Source: Setomelanomma holmii
Taxonomy: Eukaryota; Ascomycota; Dothideomycetes; Pleosporales; Phaeosphaeriaceae
NCBI GenBank assembly: GCA_010015745.1
Contig: ML978203.1
Coordinates: 1 to 64,000 of the forward strand
Direction of reading: 5' to 3'
DNA: 64,000 nt
Within the stretch, counting starts at the first letter, position 1. The number at the start of each line of letters is the position of its first letter. The position numbers were made by a program, and so were the translations under genes. The notes under the pieces are model-generated. The model was given only the letters and a program-made list of their open reading frames with translations. It searched no databases and was not told the origin of the DNA. Shown in pieces: positions 23,678 through 35,551 of this stretch.

Positions 23678-25318
23678 ATGAGCATGGACGCTGGCGGTCT
23701 TGCTCAAATGTCATACAACAACTTCCAGTCCCCGGGCGGCATTGGCATGCCTACCTCGAGCTTCGGATCTCGGGGCAAAGGTGCCGCTCTGAAGCGTCTC
23801 AGTCTTGCTTCTCCGCCCAAGGTCGGCACCATCGCGGAGGACTCTGTCGCGACTCCTCGCACTAGCCGTTCGCACCTCTTGGCTGGTCTTCGTACTGCTC
23901 CCAAGACACCCACGTCTGCGCAGCCTCCTGCATCCGCTCCGTACAACCAGCGTCAGCACAACATTGGTGGTAACAACACCAACCGCTTCTCCGGGCAGAA
24001 CATGAACGGCATGAACCAGCGTATGCCCCAGACTGCCATTGGCAACAGCTTCCCTACTGCCAACCAGTACAACCAGCAGTCCATGATGTACGACCAAGTT
24101 CTGGCTCCTCCATCTGTCCAGTTTGACGATGCTGAGATGGATCCCAACATCGCGGCGCAGCTGTTGGCTACCGAGTTGTATCTCGCTCAGAGGCAGCAAC
24201 AGCTCCAGCAGCAGCTTCTAACCCTGACTGCGCAGCAGTTTGGCAACACGAACATCAACGGCGGTATGCGTCAGCAGCAGCAGTATCCCAACACGCCTTA
24301 TACGCCGCAGATGAACGCGTACGGCCAGCAGTTCCAGAACACCCCCGCTATTCAGGAGACTGGTCAGCCTGGCGTGTATCTTATGTTCAACCAGATGACT
24401 GGCCAGTACCAGTACGTCGTGGACCCCAACTTCCAGCAGGACAACGGTGGTGAGGTTCAGCCTTCCAACCTGTCGCACTCTCCTCCGCCGCCAACCCCAG
24501 GCTTCCAGCGCTCCCCACCAAAGGTCGACACCCCGCTCGTCCAAGTTTCACCTCCCAATGAGATCAACCCCAGCCCATGGGGCTCGCGCAGCGCGTCTCC
24601 GCCGAAGAAGTCCAACACTCCGCCTCAGGACGTCGTTCCTCTTCCGCCGCCTTCGGCCAACGCCTTCCGCCGTGGCCACAAGAAGAACCTGTCATCCCTT
24701 GCTGTCGACGCTACGGCGCAGACTCCTGAAGGTCCCAGGTCCGCTTTCGTCCGACCTGTCGGCTTCCCGGCCACTCCCATGACCGGCACCTTCGGGCCTG
24801 GCCAAGCACGAGCTGGAGAGCATCCGGTGCGCCAGCCTCGTGGACCTCCTTCCATCGAGGACTTGAAGGAGAAGCCCACGACCAAGCACGAGGGCAGCAA
24901 GAACTTTGCGACCCGCCAACGCCGTCAGGCCGTCGGCAATCTTGTGCGTGCCGGCATCGGGCGCCGCACTCAGCGCACTGGCAGCGGCAGCGCTTCTCCC
25001 GACTCTGATACCTTCCCGTCCTCTGACAACGACTCCGACAGCGTTCGTAGCGGTGGAAGTGGAAGCCTTTCCGGCAAGCCTAGCATTGGTAGTCTCCGTG
25101 CTGTTGCTAATGGAGCCATCGGATCTGAGCGCAAAGCGTCGAAAGAGCGCTCTTGCGATCGCGCCTCGATCAATCGATCCTACACCGCCGACAGTGTGAG
25201 CAGCGACGACGGTGTCTCAATTGGTGGTGGCCTCGTAGAGGTCCGCCCAGCTGAGCAACGCCGCATGCCGAAGCTCATCCTCACCAGCGCTGAGAAGCGC
25301 AAGAGCACCATGTTCTAG
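23678..25318 (+). CDS. Conserved fungal disordered protein, 546 aa
   Basis: A single long exon from ATG 23678 to TAG 25318. The protein is Gln/Asn/Pro/Ser-rich and mostly disordered. Residues ~165-195 hold a Gln-rich helix (LAQRQQQLQQQLLTLTAQQF), followed by GVYLMFNQMTGQYQYVV. The best conserved part, from memory of similar ascomycete proteins, is near residues 390-490: PSIEDLKEKPTTKHEGSKNF, then ATRQRRQAVGNLVRAGIGRR, then Ser-rich SGSLSGKPSIGSLRAVANGA. I recall this signature from uncharacterised Pezizomycotina proteins but know no function. Codon use is strongly GC-ending, which together with the CT-rich leader suggests good expression. Confidence 0.75.
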   Translation: MSMDAGGLAQMSYNNFQSPGGIGMPTSSFGSRGKGAALKRLSLASPPKVGTIAEDSVATPRTSRSHLLAGLRTAPKTPTSAQPPASAPYNQRQHNIGGNNTNRFSGQNMNGMNQRMPQTAIGNSFPTANQYNQQSMMYDQVLAPPSVQFDDAEMDPNIAAQLLATELYLAQRQQQLQQQLLTLTAQQFGNTNINGGMRQQQQYPNTPYTPQMNAYGQQFQNTPAIQETGQPGVYLMFNQMTGQYQYVVDPNFQQDNGGEVQPSNLSHSPPPPTPGFQRSPPKVDTPLVQVSPPNEINPSPWGSRSASPPKKSNTPPQDVVPLPPPSANAFRRGHKKNLSSLAVDATAQTPEGPRSAFVRPVGFPATPMTGTFGPGQARAGEHPVRQPRGPPSIEDLKEKPTTKHEGSKNFATRQRRQAVGNLVRAGIGRRTQRTGSGSASPDSDTFPSSDNDSDSVRSGGSGSLSGKPSIGSLRAVANGAIGSERKASKERSCDRASINRSYTADSVSSDDGVSIGGGLVEVRPAEQRRMPKLILTSAEKRKSTMF

Positions 25319-26234
25319 GATGTGGACTGAAAGACGTCATTTTAAGAAGTGGTCGAGTGACAAACTCGATGCCACCTTTGTGCATATTATGGCGGCGTTC
25401 TTCGGACGTTGCAGATTACGGCCCTTAACGAATCTTTCTTCTCTCTTATGGTTTTCCATTGTTTGCATGCGGCGGGCTAGGTTGAGCTTATATTCTTCTT
25501 CGTTACGATGACCTTCGTGTCTGCTACCTAGCAGACCCTCTTGTTGACATTCTTGTTTCGGACGTTATGCGAATTGCGTTTAATGAGCCGGCGGATGGCT
25601 CCGTTTGGAACGAAACAAATTTGGAGCACCACATGTTTACATCGAACATGGGATCTTGGGAGGAATACGCGCCACGGACAACGAGCTCTATGCCTGTGGC
25701 TGGGGCTCATTGCATTCCTTGAGCACATTTTGTCATTTTGTACCAACTGCACACTCACTACTCATGTTGTAGGATGAGAGCAGGAAAGAGGAGTGGACCA
25801 TGTAGGATGATAACCTCAATGCTATCACACTCGCTTTTCAACATGACCACATATGCCTCGTTCGATATGAAGGTTCCCATTGCGTGCAAAGTCTTCGTGG
25901 GATCTGCTCCAGATCTACACACGACAGCGATCATCCGTGCCCGATTAGCACCTCACCGAGCCCCACGTTGCCCATCGAGATCGTTTTCTGTCTTGCAACG
26001 GCGATCGACGAGCGCTCGCGTGGTGTTGAGGCTAGATATCGATAAGCGTCATAAGGCTGGCCTCGGTGTCTCATCACGGGGAAGCTTCGACGCAGCCAAA
26101 ATTTCGAGACTTACAACACCAAACCCTCCACATCTCACATACGCGGCTCTACAACATCGAGCAGGCTTCACAAGATCACCAGAATCGCTCTACAGCTTAA
26201 TTGCTACGTCCAAACCTCCCCCACCTCCACCGCA
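25319..26234. other. Intergenic
   Basis: 3' flank of the 546-aa gene and promoter of the Bud32 gene. The overlapping ORF 25738-26346 runs into the kinase in another frame and has no features. Confidence 0.5.
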
Positions 26235-27173
26235 ATGTCCGAGCCCGAACCGGTCCCACCGATCGACCCTCCACCCACACCACCAACCTCACGTCCGCTA
26301 CACACTTTACCACTGCCCTTTTCACACGACAAACTCGAACCCATAACTCAAGGCGCCGAAGCACTCGTGTACAAAACCACATTCCTCACGCCTCATACCC
26401 CCGTCGTCGTGAAATACCGCCCGCCAAAACCGTACCGCCATCCTACCTTGGACAAACGGCTCACGAAGCAACGTTTGCTGGCCGAGGCGAGGTCTTTAGT
26501 GAGGGTTAAGAAGGAGGGTGTGCGCGTGCCGGGGGTGCTGGGGGCGGATTGGGAGGCGGGGTGGTTGGTGCTTGAGTATGTGGAGGGGAGGACGGTTAGG
26601 AGAGTGTTGGATGGGTGGGCTCATTCACAAGAAGGCACAGAAGATCAAGGGCAGGATGACGAAGGAATGCGGGATCTGATGCATAGGGTTGGAAGAGAGG
26701 TGGGAAAGTTACATGAACTGGGTGTGTGTCATGGGGATTTGACGACGAGTAATTTAATGCTGCGTACACCTGAGGATGAGCAAAAGGCAGACGGTCAAGG
26801 CATACAAGTGTCATCAAGAAGGGGAAGGCAGACTACGAGTACGTTGCGCGAGGCGGCGATGAATGGAGAAGCGCCGCCAGATTCACCATTGGAACCACCA
26901 CAACCACAATCGCAACCGATGCATTCACAATCACTACGTGGCGATGTATACCTCATCGATTTCGGCCTCACGACCGCGTCAATACAAGACGAGGACAAAG
27001 CGGTGGATTTGTATGTCCTGGAAAGAGCGTTCGCCGCGACACACCCAGCTGCGGAACCGCTGTTTCAGGAGGTGCTCAAGGCGTACGGTGAGATTTATAA
27101 GGGTGCGAAGGGGGTGTTGAAGAGGTTGGAGGGCGTGCGGTTGAGGGGAAGGAAGAGGAGTATGCTTGGGTGA
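26235..27173 (+). CDS. BUD32: Bud32 / PRPK atypical kinase of the KEOPS (EKC) complex
   Basis: Small kinase/ATPase that with Kae1, Cgi121, Pcc1 and Gon7 makes the t6A modification of ANN-decoding tRNAs; in yeast the complex also acts at telomeres and in transcription. Intronless, 312 aa. Visible elements: a glycine-loop-like ITQGAEALVYK (37-47), the VVVKYR lysine (60), LVLEYVEG hinge (111-118), the shortened catalytic loop HGDLTTSN (166-173) and IDFGL (241-245). It ends with the basic tail VRLRGRKRSMLG, as in the family. Odd: about 55 residues rich in Ser, Pro and Gln are inserted between the catalytic loop and DFG (about 178-235), where yeast Bud32 is compact. The Pro-rich N-terminus (1-25) is also an extension. 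Confidence 0.93.
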   Translation: MSEPEPVPPIDPPPTPPTSRPLHTLPLPFSHDKLEPITQGAEALVYKTTFLTPHTPVVVKYRPPKPYRHPTLDKRLTKQRLLAEARSLVRVKKEGVRVPGVLGADWEAGWLVLEYVEGRTVRRVLDGWAHSQEGTEDQGQDDEGMRDLMHRVGREVGKLHELGVCHGDLTTSNLMLRTPEDEQKADGQGIQVSSRRGRQTTSTLREAAMNGEAPPDSPLEPPQPQSQPMHSQSLRGDVYLIDFGLTTASIQDEDKAVDLYVLERAFAATHPAAEPLFQEVLKAYGEIYKGAKGVLKRLEGVRLRGRKRSMLG

Positions 27174-29794
27174 TGAGCGATGGGATGAGCATAAGAATAC
27201 AAGGAGATATGGAGGAATAGATGGGGAGAAACGTGATACCCTGAATGGATTGATATAATAGTCATATGCTGTTGCATATCAGGAAGAGGACAGTGTCACA
27301 TACACGCATCAAGTCTCACTCATTGACGGCACAAGCATGCTGCAGCAACCACATACCACGATCGATCCATAGTCGTGCACATGCGTACCCTTTCGCCTAC
27401 TTCTCGACTCTCTTCAACCTACGCGCTTCTATGTGAATATCATTTGGGATCTGAACATTTGTCAAAAGAGAAGATGGTTCGCCGTTGAAAGTGATTTTCG
27501 AGCAAAGTACGCAAGAGAGAACACATTTCGATCCACTGCGGATTTTGGTGACAATGCACTGACAAAGTGTTTGATAGTGGAATGTAGCAAGACGCAGAGA
27601 GGTATTTATGACTCTCCAATTCCGCTCATCACTCCCACAAGGAGTGGAAGGACACATCGATAGTATCAACCAGATCTTTGGTCAAGCTGGCTTTTCAGGG
27701 ACATACTTTAAGGACAAGATTGTTTCGAGCTTCCAGGAGATATGCCAGCGTGTTTGAAGCAAGTCGCTAGCACATAAAGTGGACGTCAGCCAGTTTCACA
27801 CAATTGTTGCGCACTGGCGGCAGAAGACATATACGGCCTGTGGTAAGCTTTTGAAAGTCGAACGACGAAAGAAAGAATCACATTGAGGATTGGGCTCTTT
27901 TGAAGAGCTCACAAGGCGGAGAAGAGGATTGATTAGAAAGCAAGCTAGGTTGGAAGGAGCTTTTATACTACATGCAAAACGAAGAGCATGATTTGCATAT
28001 GTGTGTGTTTCCGCGCGAATGTGACATGGACGCGCTGCGATTTGTCTCACAGCCAAAGTGGGCTGCTTAACGCATTCAGATGCTCTGGTACGCGCGTACA
28101 TGAATGCTTGGAAGAGAAGCGGTTGGCATCATCTCAACGCTCACAAAACCATAGCTGAACTGGACCGCATTTTTTCGACCACCACGCAGCTGCACACAAA
28201 CATATCACTTCGCCGATCTTCTTTTGGGAAAAAACATCGTAACGTAGGAGTCCTCTTTGGGGACGCACTCTTGGTTGCTTCTTTAGTTCACAATGTGGTG
28301 AGACAGTAGTAAGTAGTGGGATGTGTCAAAATCCTGAGGGTGTTTGTACAATATCGAAGTACGCAGCATTTCAGATTGGACTGGAGAAAAGCATTCTGGC
28401 CAAGCCGACTTCCGGGAATGCGGACTGGAGACTACATCATTTCGAGACTTATTGCTATGCGTTGGCGTGGTCGAAGCGGTTCAATGGCACATAGGTCTAC
28501 GATACTTCGGCTTGAGACGCCGTTCCAGTCTGGTCGATGATGACATTTGGGAACCAGGATACAATTTTAAAAGGGCGAGCCGAGACACGAAAGACATGGG
28601 TTCTTCGACTCACTTTTTCTGGGAAACATAGCTGATTATTGGAGCTGATTTTGGCGATATGAACCCTCGATGGTGTAGAGAAGGAAAATGAAGGATGAGC
28701 GGGAAGATGTTATACTTCATCGACGCCCAATGAACGCTTGAACGATCTCAAAAAGTGATAGAACAATGATCCAACACTTTCAAGCCTATCCATATCGCCT
28801 TCTCACTCCTCATAAATAGCTTTCGAACGGATCTTTCTGCACATGACCTGCCTAAGTCTGATATTTAAGCTCTACAGGCATTTATAGACGCTAAAAACAG
28901 CTCTGAGTACTAGAAGAACAGCTTGAATGAGACCTGCGGTTGTTTTCATTTCTTATTCATCGCTGCGTAGATAATTTTGGAATCTAGTTGGGGACTAATG
29001 GAGAAGAAAGAAGAAATTGTGTTGGTGACTTTACAGTAGCTTTGAGCGCTACAAGGAGATTGGAGAAGATTTGGAAGAAGTGGTTAGCCTGGTTATAATA
29101 TGGTAAGGACTTACGGGCTCTGAGATGGACAGCTGTATGCACCTAGGTACGTTTAGGTCGAAAGCTTCGTGGATGGCGTCATGAACATGAGCAAGTTTTC
29201 CAACTGATGTTTGACTACGATGCGCTGTGTTCTTTGAGAAGGATTTGGTAACTGGAGATTCCTGGACAGCGCGGCAAACAGGACATAATCTTCTTGCATT
29301 TCAGTTTCTTGATGATTATTTCGAGCAAAACGGCTAATTTTGGGCTAACGTTTTTAGGCACGAATGTTAATTGATAGGAAGGGAAGGAAAATTGAAAGAG
29401 GTTTATGGATTTCATATTAGGCTGTTAGCCGGCTACTAAAAGTCCAATACAGCTTCTTGAACATTGGAGTCTTTTTGGATCTAGCGCTTCGATTGTCGTT
29501 ATGTAAAATGTCGCTCGGGAATTTGAACATGTTGAGATAATCATTGGATTTGCAGTGAGACCAATGCGACACGGCCAATTCGTTAAGAACATCGCAGAGA
29601 ACATTCTATTCTTGCACACTCTTTTCTAGAAGGCAGGACGCGAGAAGTGAATGAGAAGAGAAGGAAGTGCGTCGGTGGTAGAGAATCTAAACCGTCTTGT
29701 GTAGATCTGAGACTCCCCAACACATCTGCAAAAAATACTTTTGAACTTGAGGATGGTTTACGTTCCCTATGCCTTTCTTTTCATGCCTATGACT
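27174..29794. other. AT-richer gene-poor region
   Basis: Small ORFs only, mostly on the minus strand. Minus-strand TATA-like boxes occur at 27601-27610 (CATAAATACC) and 27961-27972 (TATAAAAG type). Behind the second, ATG TCT TCT ... runs only about 13 codons, then open stretches continue interrupted by stops. This looks like decayed or very fast-evolving small genes. No domain recognised. Confidence 0.4.
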
Positions 29795-30001
29795 CTACAT
29801 GACTTTATCACCGTTTCCAGACCGAGTTACTCCACACAAGAAAGGGTGGATCTGTTGTTTTGATGTGCAAAGATCATCTAGTGTCTTTAGTGAGACAACG
29901 TGAGTGTATGTGCATGGTGGGTGTGATTTTAGCACGGAGAAGATCATGTTGAGGGTACATCCATGCTTCACAAACCGGCACTCACAGGACATGGCCTGCA
30001 T
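29795..30001 (-). CDS. Candidate small protein, 68 aa
   Basis: A single ORF from ATG 30001 to TAG 29795-29797. It starts about 100 bases downstream of a strong minus-strand TATA box (GGCATATATAAAC, 30110-30098). The product has five cysteines (MQAMSCECRFVKHGCTLN at the start), no signal peptide and no recognised domain. Without the TATA box I would not list it. It could equally be a relic or part of a non-coding transcript. Confidence 0.25.
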   Translation of the reverse strand: MQAMSCECRFVKHGCTLNMIFSVLKSHPPCTYTHVVSLKTLDDLCTSKQQIHPFLCGVTRSGNGDKVM

Positions 30002-30097
30002 TTCAGCTTATTTGGAAGACCTACCGCTACATCTCTGAACTGTGAGAATCAATGATGCAAAAAGTGGATGAGAGGCGAGAAGTTCCGAGGAGATGGA

Positions 30098-30110
30098 GTT
30101 TATATATGCC
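30098..30110 (-). promoter_or_regulatory. TATA box
   Basis: Minus-strand GGCATATATAAAC, the best TATA match in the 27-31 kb region, upstream of the 68-codon ORF at 29795-30001. Confidence 0.4.
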
Positions 30111-30206
30111 TGAGTAATAGCACAAGAGGTGCTAAGTGCGGCCCTCGAGCGCAAGCGTACTTGTGACGAGAGGAGCATAAGCTCTCTTTGCTTTCTTTTT
30201 GGCATC

Positions 30207-30413
30207 TTACAAGCTGCACGCCTTTGTCGTAATGTGTTCATTTTGGCGGAAATACTGCACACATACTCCACTGTACTGGTTGATTTGAGCGCACGCGATC
30301 ATATTGTCGATATCAAGTCTTCCAGCATATGCAATTAATGAAGTCCATCGTGCGCCGCGGAACCCAAGAGACATGAAGATTTTGTCCACGTTATTCTCGT
30401 CAAAATTCGCCAT
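30207..30413 (-). CDS. Candidate small protein, 68 aa
   Basis: An ORF from ATG 30413 (MANFDENNVDKIFMSLGFRG...) lies about 80 bases behind a minus-strand TATA box (GGGTATATAA, 30500-30491). The first ~45 residues look protein-like. The frame then runs over a possible donor (GTATGT, near 30267) to a stop at 30207, so the true end may be spliced. Not recognised. Confidence 0.25.
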   Translation of the reverse strand: MANFDENNVDKIFMSLGFRGARWTSLIAYAGRLDIDNMIACAQINQYSGVCVQYFRQNEHITTKACSL

Positions 30414-32355
30414 CTCGTAGTTAATTCAGAATGAGCAAAGAAGATTAGTCCATAACTTGGTTTAGTGCAGAGGTAAGGTTTGCAGGAGACTTATATACCC
30501 AGAAAGCTAACGGATTGAAAGATCGCGAGCGCCGCGTGACATCTTGTTTTTCTACCAAAGCTTTTTGGACTTCGATTTTCTCATGATGTGCTGGAATATG
30601 TCCTTCGATTTGCACGTGGATTTGGATAGTCAGCAGTTTTCGTGAAGGTTCTGCAGAACAGCCGTTTCGGCTTGAAGATCGAAATCGCGCGACATTGACA
30701 AGTAAACGCGATAGTCGGAGGGAAGCGAAAGCAGCAGCATAGACATGACGCACGGTATACTTTCTGCACTGTCCAAGACAAAGGACATCATACTGCACAG
30801 CACGAATTTCTGCTGCATAAGGCATGGAGCTGGATGCTTGTCATCTCTGATCAGGAGCAATGTTCAGTTGACTTGTGAACCGAAAGAAGGTTGCCGCAGA
30901 GAGAAATTATACGCGGGCCCGCCACTTGTAAAGTATCTTCGGCATCGGGTAGACCAGATTTTGGAAAACATGCTAGGTCAGTCCAGCTTCATTGGAGAAT
31001 TGGACTTAGAAGAACCATGGATTCTTAGGAGCAATACTTTGTGGAGGGTATTCTCGTTGTCCTCCATCTTTTTCGAATCCCATGGATATCAGAATGACAG
31101 TGAGGGAAACGGAATGAGACTTCGTGAGAGGCTTCTAAGCTAGTACTGACGTGCGAGTACTCCTCGTGACTTCCAAGCAAAACGAGCATATTTGGCGTCA
31201 ATTTGTATTTCGCTATCACCTGCCGAAGACATGCATCACTCGGTTCGGGGAATATTCCTTCAATGGCTATGCGGGGCTCCAACAACTCCTGAAACATGCA
31301 AGTCGTTCTGCAATCATCGTTGCACGCGGTTGGAAGTATGTTCCATGGATCGAGGACAGGTATGTCGAGTGTCGTCACGTGCTCGATGCGAAAGTGTCGT
31401 CAGCGGCTCTGAGCTGCCGCCATCTGCTCAAACCATGCAAACGGGATACATTGAGATGATCGTTTTGGAGTGGAACTCGATAGGCGCGAAGAGTCAGATT
31501 GAGCTCTCGATGGTTTCAAGCGTACCTGACGATGCGCCTGGGTGCTTCCGGCCCCATCAATAAAGCCGCAGCCGTCCCGTCAGGCATGCGAGCCAGCCGC
31601 GAGCCGACGGGAGATCGTCCGACGGCAACGTGGGAAATGGACCTTCTGTCATTGCTCGTGCCCGTCATCTGCTTGCCCTTTCTGCAGTGCGAAGCCATGG
31701 TTGACGTCTTGGAAGTCTCGATCGATGCCCACGAATGCGGCTGACAGCCACTGACGCTTGCCCGTCTTGGAATGGCTGCCTCGTCCATGCCTCAACACGC
31801 CTGTCTCAGTCCAGACGTCGCACATCCTACACAATCACGACAATTGCCCGCAATACTCGGCCTCCCACGGAGACGACGTAGCGCGCCATCCTACAGCACA
31901 GCGCAGCATCGCATCCGCAGTTGATTGCGCCGAGACAGCGATTGGGTTTCTCGGCTGCCCAAGACCCCTGCCCACGGCCTCGTCTAGCCCGCGTCTACAA
32001 CAACGAAGTGAGCTGACCATCGTACGATTGCTTCACACGCACACTTTGTTCCCACACAACCCCCGGCAAACTCGCACCGCTGCAGACTTTGCTGGTGCGG
32101 TGCGCACTGCCGCCCTGCAGTAGATCCGGAAGCTTACTGGGTAGAGCTTACTCTGCCTGCGTGATTGCCCGGTCCGCCTACAAACGGGCTTCCGAGAAGC
32201 GACCGCGGTGAATGGCATGACCTGACCCTGCTGGTAAGATAGCATCGCATTCTACTTTGCCCTCAACTTTCCCGTGTTGTGCCTTCGCCGCTTCATCACA
32301 TTGGCGATAGAGTTTGTCGCAAGCTGCGAGCGTCCAGAAGCGCTTTGTACCCATC
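30414..32355. other. Intergenic: possible relics and srebp promoter
   Basis: Minus-strand fragments at 31025-31378 and 30630-30860 have protein-like stretches (for example FQELLEPRIAIEGIFPEPSD) but no start and stop arrangement I trust. The last ~800 bases before 32356 are CT- and GC-rich and are probably the promoter and 5' UTR of the SREBP gene. They contain a 10-bp palindrome ATCGTACGAT at 32019-32028. Confidence 0.4.
30491..30500 (-). promoter_or_regulatory. TATA box
   Basis: Minus-strand GGGTATATAA about 80 bases upstream of ATG 30413. Confidence 0.35.
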
Positions 32356-35300
32356 ATGGCTTCAGACTCCAATGGCAGCCCCGATGACGGGCTTGAGCTG
32401 GAGCGGATTGCTGTGCGTGCTTCCAGTCAGCGCAGTTCCAAGGCTAGTCTCGACGTCCACTGCTAACGCCCGCCGCGCAACAGGTCGGACCCTACTGCGT
32501 CTTCGACAACTACCAATTCCCTGACAGTCCCAAGGCGAACCGCGCATCGCCGGGCTCACCCAAGCAGAGCGCAGCCGAGATGGAGGATCCCATGCTGTCG
32601 ACCAACTATCCCTTCAGCAACATGCGCGGCCCGTGGCTCACCACTGCCGGCGACGAAATGCCGCTGACTGCCCCAGCCGACGACATGTCGAGTTGGAACG
32701 AGTGGATGCAATTCGACCCCGCGCAAGCGTCTCAGCAGGCCGAAACCGTCGAGTCCAAGCCCGCGAGCACGCAGGGACCCGCTTCCTTGCTCGTATCCGC
32801 ACAGCAGTCTCCGCCCTTCACCCGCGAACCACAGCAGCCCTCGCTCTCCCAGTCCATCTCCACCACCAACATCCCCATATCCGCCCCCATGTATGCGCAG
32901 CCCAACGGCATCCCGTTCACCTTCGGACAGAACGGCGACCTCCCTCCGGCTTTCGACTTCAGTGGCAATTCGCTGAGCTCACCAGCCGATGCCGACGTTC
33001 AGCAACAGCATGGCTTCTACTCGCCGCCCATGTGGCAGCAACAGCAACAGCAACAGATGAGCGACAGCGCATTCTACCCGCCGTCACGATTCGACCAGTC
33101 GAGCTTTGTCGCACCGCCTGTGCCCGAGACAACCCCGAGTCTCCACCACAGCCCGGAATCACAAAACAATGGACGAGCCAGCTCGTCATCGTCACACTCG
33201 TCACCTGAGCCTGTCACCAACAACAAGAAGAGGAAGTCGGCAGAAGATGACGATGAGGAGGACCTGGATGGTGCGCCGTCCGATAAGAGAGGAAAGGGAC
33301 AGCCACCCAAGAAGACTGCACACAACATGATCGAGAAGCGGTATCGGACGAATCTCAATGACAAAATTGCAGCCCTGCGTGACAGTATGTGCCATCTCCC
33401 AATTCTTTGACCATGCGTTAACAGCGAGCAGGTGTACCGAGTCTTCGCGTCATGTCACGGCCAAACGGCACAGAGGAGGACGATGACCCTGAGGATCTTG
33501 AGGGTCTGACCCCAGCTCACAAGCTGAACAAGGCTACCGTTCTGTCCAAGGCCACAGAGTACATCCGGCATCTTGAAAAACGCAATAAGAAATTGCAAGA
33601 TGAAGTCAACACTCTCAAAGGACGATTGGACAGCTATGAGAAGATGGCCATCTCGGGACCAATGGCCCTGCACGGTGCTATGGCTACTCCAGATGGCAGC
33701 AGGTTCCCAGAAGATCCTTTCGCACAAACGCATATGCCAATGAGTGGGACCCCTCCGCAGGGCATGATACCCGTACCCGACAACATTGCAGCCTTACAGC
33801 GAGGACTGCCACCACAGCAACACTACGCTCACGCATATCCTTCCTACAACGGAGCTGCGCGCCAGGTCGTCACTGGACCTCCAATGGTCAATGGACGTCG
33901 CACTAGCGCCATGATGGGCAAGCTCATGGTCGGCTCGCTCGCTGGTCTCATGGTCCTCGAAGGACTGGTCGAGCGCGAGCAATCACAAGAGGAACCCGCC
34001 GGCCGCGGTTTGTTCGCGTTGCCGATCAACCTTGCCAGCATCCTCGCTCCACGAGTTTCGTTGGGCGCGACCTCTGCTCAGCTGCCCCTGGCCAAGCTTA
34101 TCCTTGTCCTAGGAGCATTCTTTTACCTCGTCGGTCCTCTACTCCACTTCAAGGCGAAGCCAAAGAAGAAGGCTGCACCCGCCGTTCTGTTGTCGCCAGC
34201 TCCATCACTTGCTTCTCCGGTAGAGGTACGCCGCAAGGCTTGGCTTACCGCTATCCAGACTGTGTGGGTGCCGCAACATAACTCCATCCTCGAGGTCGCC
34301 GCGCTGGGCTTGAAGACACTCAAGCTCAGCACACGCAAAATCATTGGCTGGCATGGCTATGCCTACTTGACTGGCATCACCAAGGAGCAAGAAGCAGCTC
34401 GCATTAAGGCATGGGAGATTGCGCTCGATGCTCAGCTCACTGGCGGCGATGCGGAGATTAGCAAGAGTCGATTGGTCTTGACGTTGATGGCCTCAGGAAC
34501 ATTGCCCGATACCCCGGCGCGTCTCATGCTGAAAGCTCTGCATATTCGCGTGCTTCTTTGGGAGATTGCCAATGCTGGCCACGGTTCATGGTGGATGGTT
34601 GACGATCTAAGCGCAAAGCTGGCTCGAAGTTACTGGAACATGGCCCGCAGCGAACACAGAATCACGGCGAACTTGTCTTTGAAACAGGGCAGCGATGCTC
34701 AGCCTCTACCCGAGCATCTTGCTGCACTCATTGAGAGGGAGTGCGACGAGGTGTTGGTGCCCGCAATCGTGCAACGCGCTTATAACCTCGCATGGAATCG
34801 CCCGAGCGCAGAAAAGACTGTCGTGGACGTGTCCATGGATAGCGTCGTTGAGGACTTCTCCATGAGCTCACCACTTGATGCGTTAGCTGCATGGTACTCC
34901 AGTCTCGTCCTCCAGAAGGCTCTTGCAAGCACGCTCGCATCCCAAGGCTCGTTGACAAAGGAAAGCGTTGTCTCCGATCTCGACCTCGCCCTGCAATCTG
35001 CGCCACCGAACTCGCAAGCTCAGCTCCGCATCCTCGTCGCCCAGGCTGTTGTACTCGATACCGATCGTGATGCACACATCGCTACAGCGCTCAAAGCCCT
35101 CCCGTCTAGGCCCGAACCCAGCTTCCTCAACCTCGTCGACACAACACCCGTCGCAGCAGATGTTCGTAAAGCTCTCACTCTCGCCAAATGTCTCGCACTC
35201 ATCTCTTCCCCGTCCACCGAGGCTCGTCGTCGCGCCACCTACGTCGTCAACAAAACCTACCTTCCCGAAGTCACCACCACACTCCTCTCCTTCGTCGCCG

Positions 35301-35551
35301 CACACAAAGTCGTTAGGCTCTTTATGCAAGATAAAGACCTCCAGGTCGAGGCGAGCACAGGTCTCGAACGCATTGCAAAGAGCCTGCGCATGTGGGTCGG
35401 TCACGAGACTGGCAAGCGCAGCGGTCTGAATGACAAAGTACGCAAGCGTATTGTCACGAGGTGTCTGGAGGCCAGCAAGGCACTTGTCGGGCTCAAGCAG
35501 AAAGACGATGTTGATGATGGGTATGCCAGTGCGAGTGTGAAGGATGATTAG
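32356..35551 (+). CDS. srbA: SREBP-family membrane-bound bHLH factor (SrbA)
   Basis: ER-anchored transcription factor that, after cleavage, activates ergosterol synthesis and hypoxia genes; SrbA of Aspergillus is needed for low-oxygen growth and azole tolerance. Exons 32356-32412, 32484-33384, 33432-35551; 1,025 aa, the usual size. After a Gln/Pro/Ser-rich activation region comes the bHLH: basic part HNMIEKRYRTNLNDKIAALR, with the tyrosine (EKRYR) that marks SREBPs, split by an intron before VPSLRVM; then the loop, LTPAHKLNKATVLSKATEYI and a leucine zipper. Two membrane segments follow (near residues 480-500 and 538-560), with a short lumenal loop. The rest matches the C-terminal fungal DUF2014 region. 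The first 57-base exon ends in a GTGCGT donor; start ATG 32356 gives MASDSNGSPDDGLELERIA joined to VGPYCVFDNY. Confidence 0.93.

Noticed and set aside
32019..32028. Palindrome ATCGTACGAT in the srbA promoter as a sterol response element
   Set aside because: It does not match the SrbA motif as I know it, and 10-bp palindromes occur by chance.
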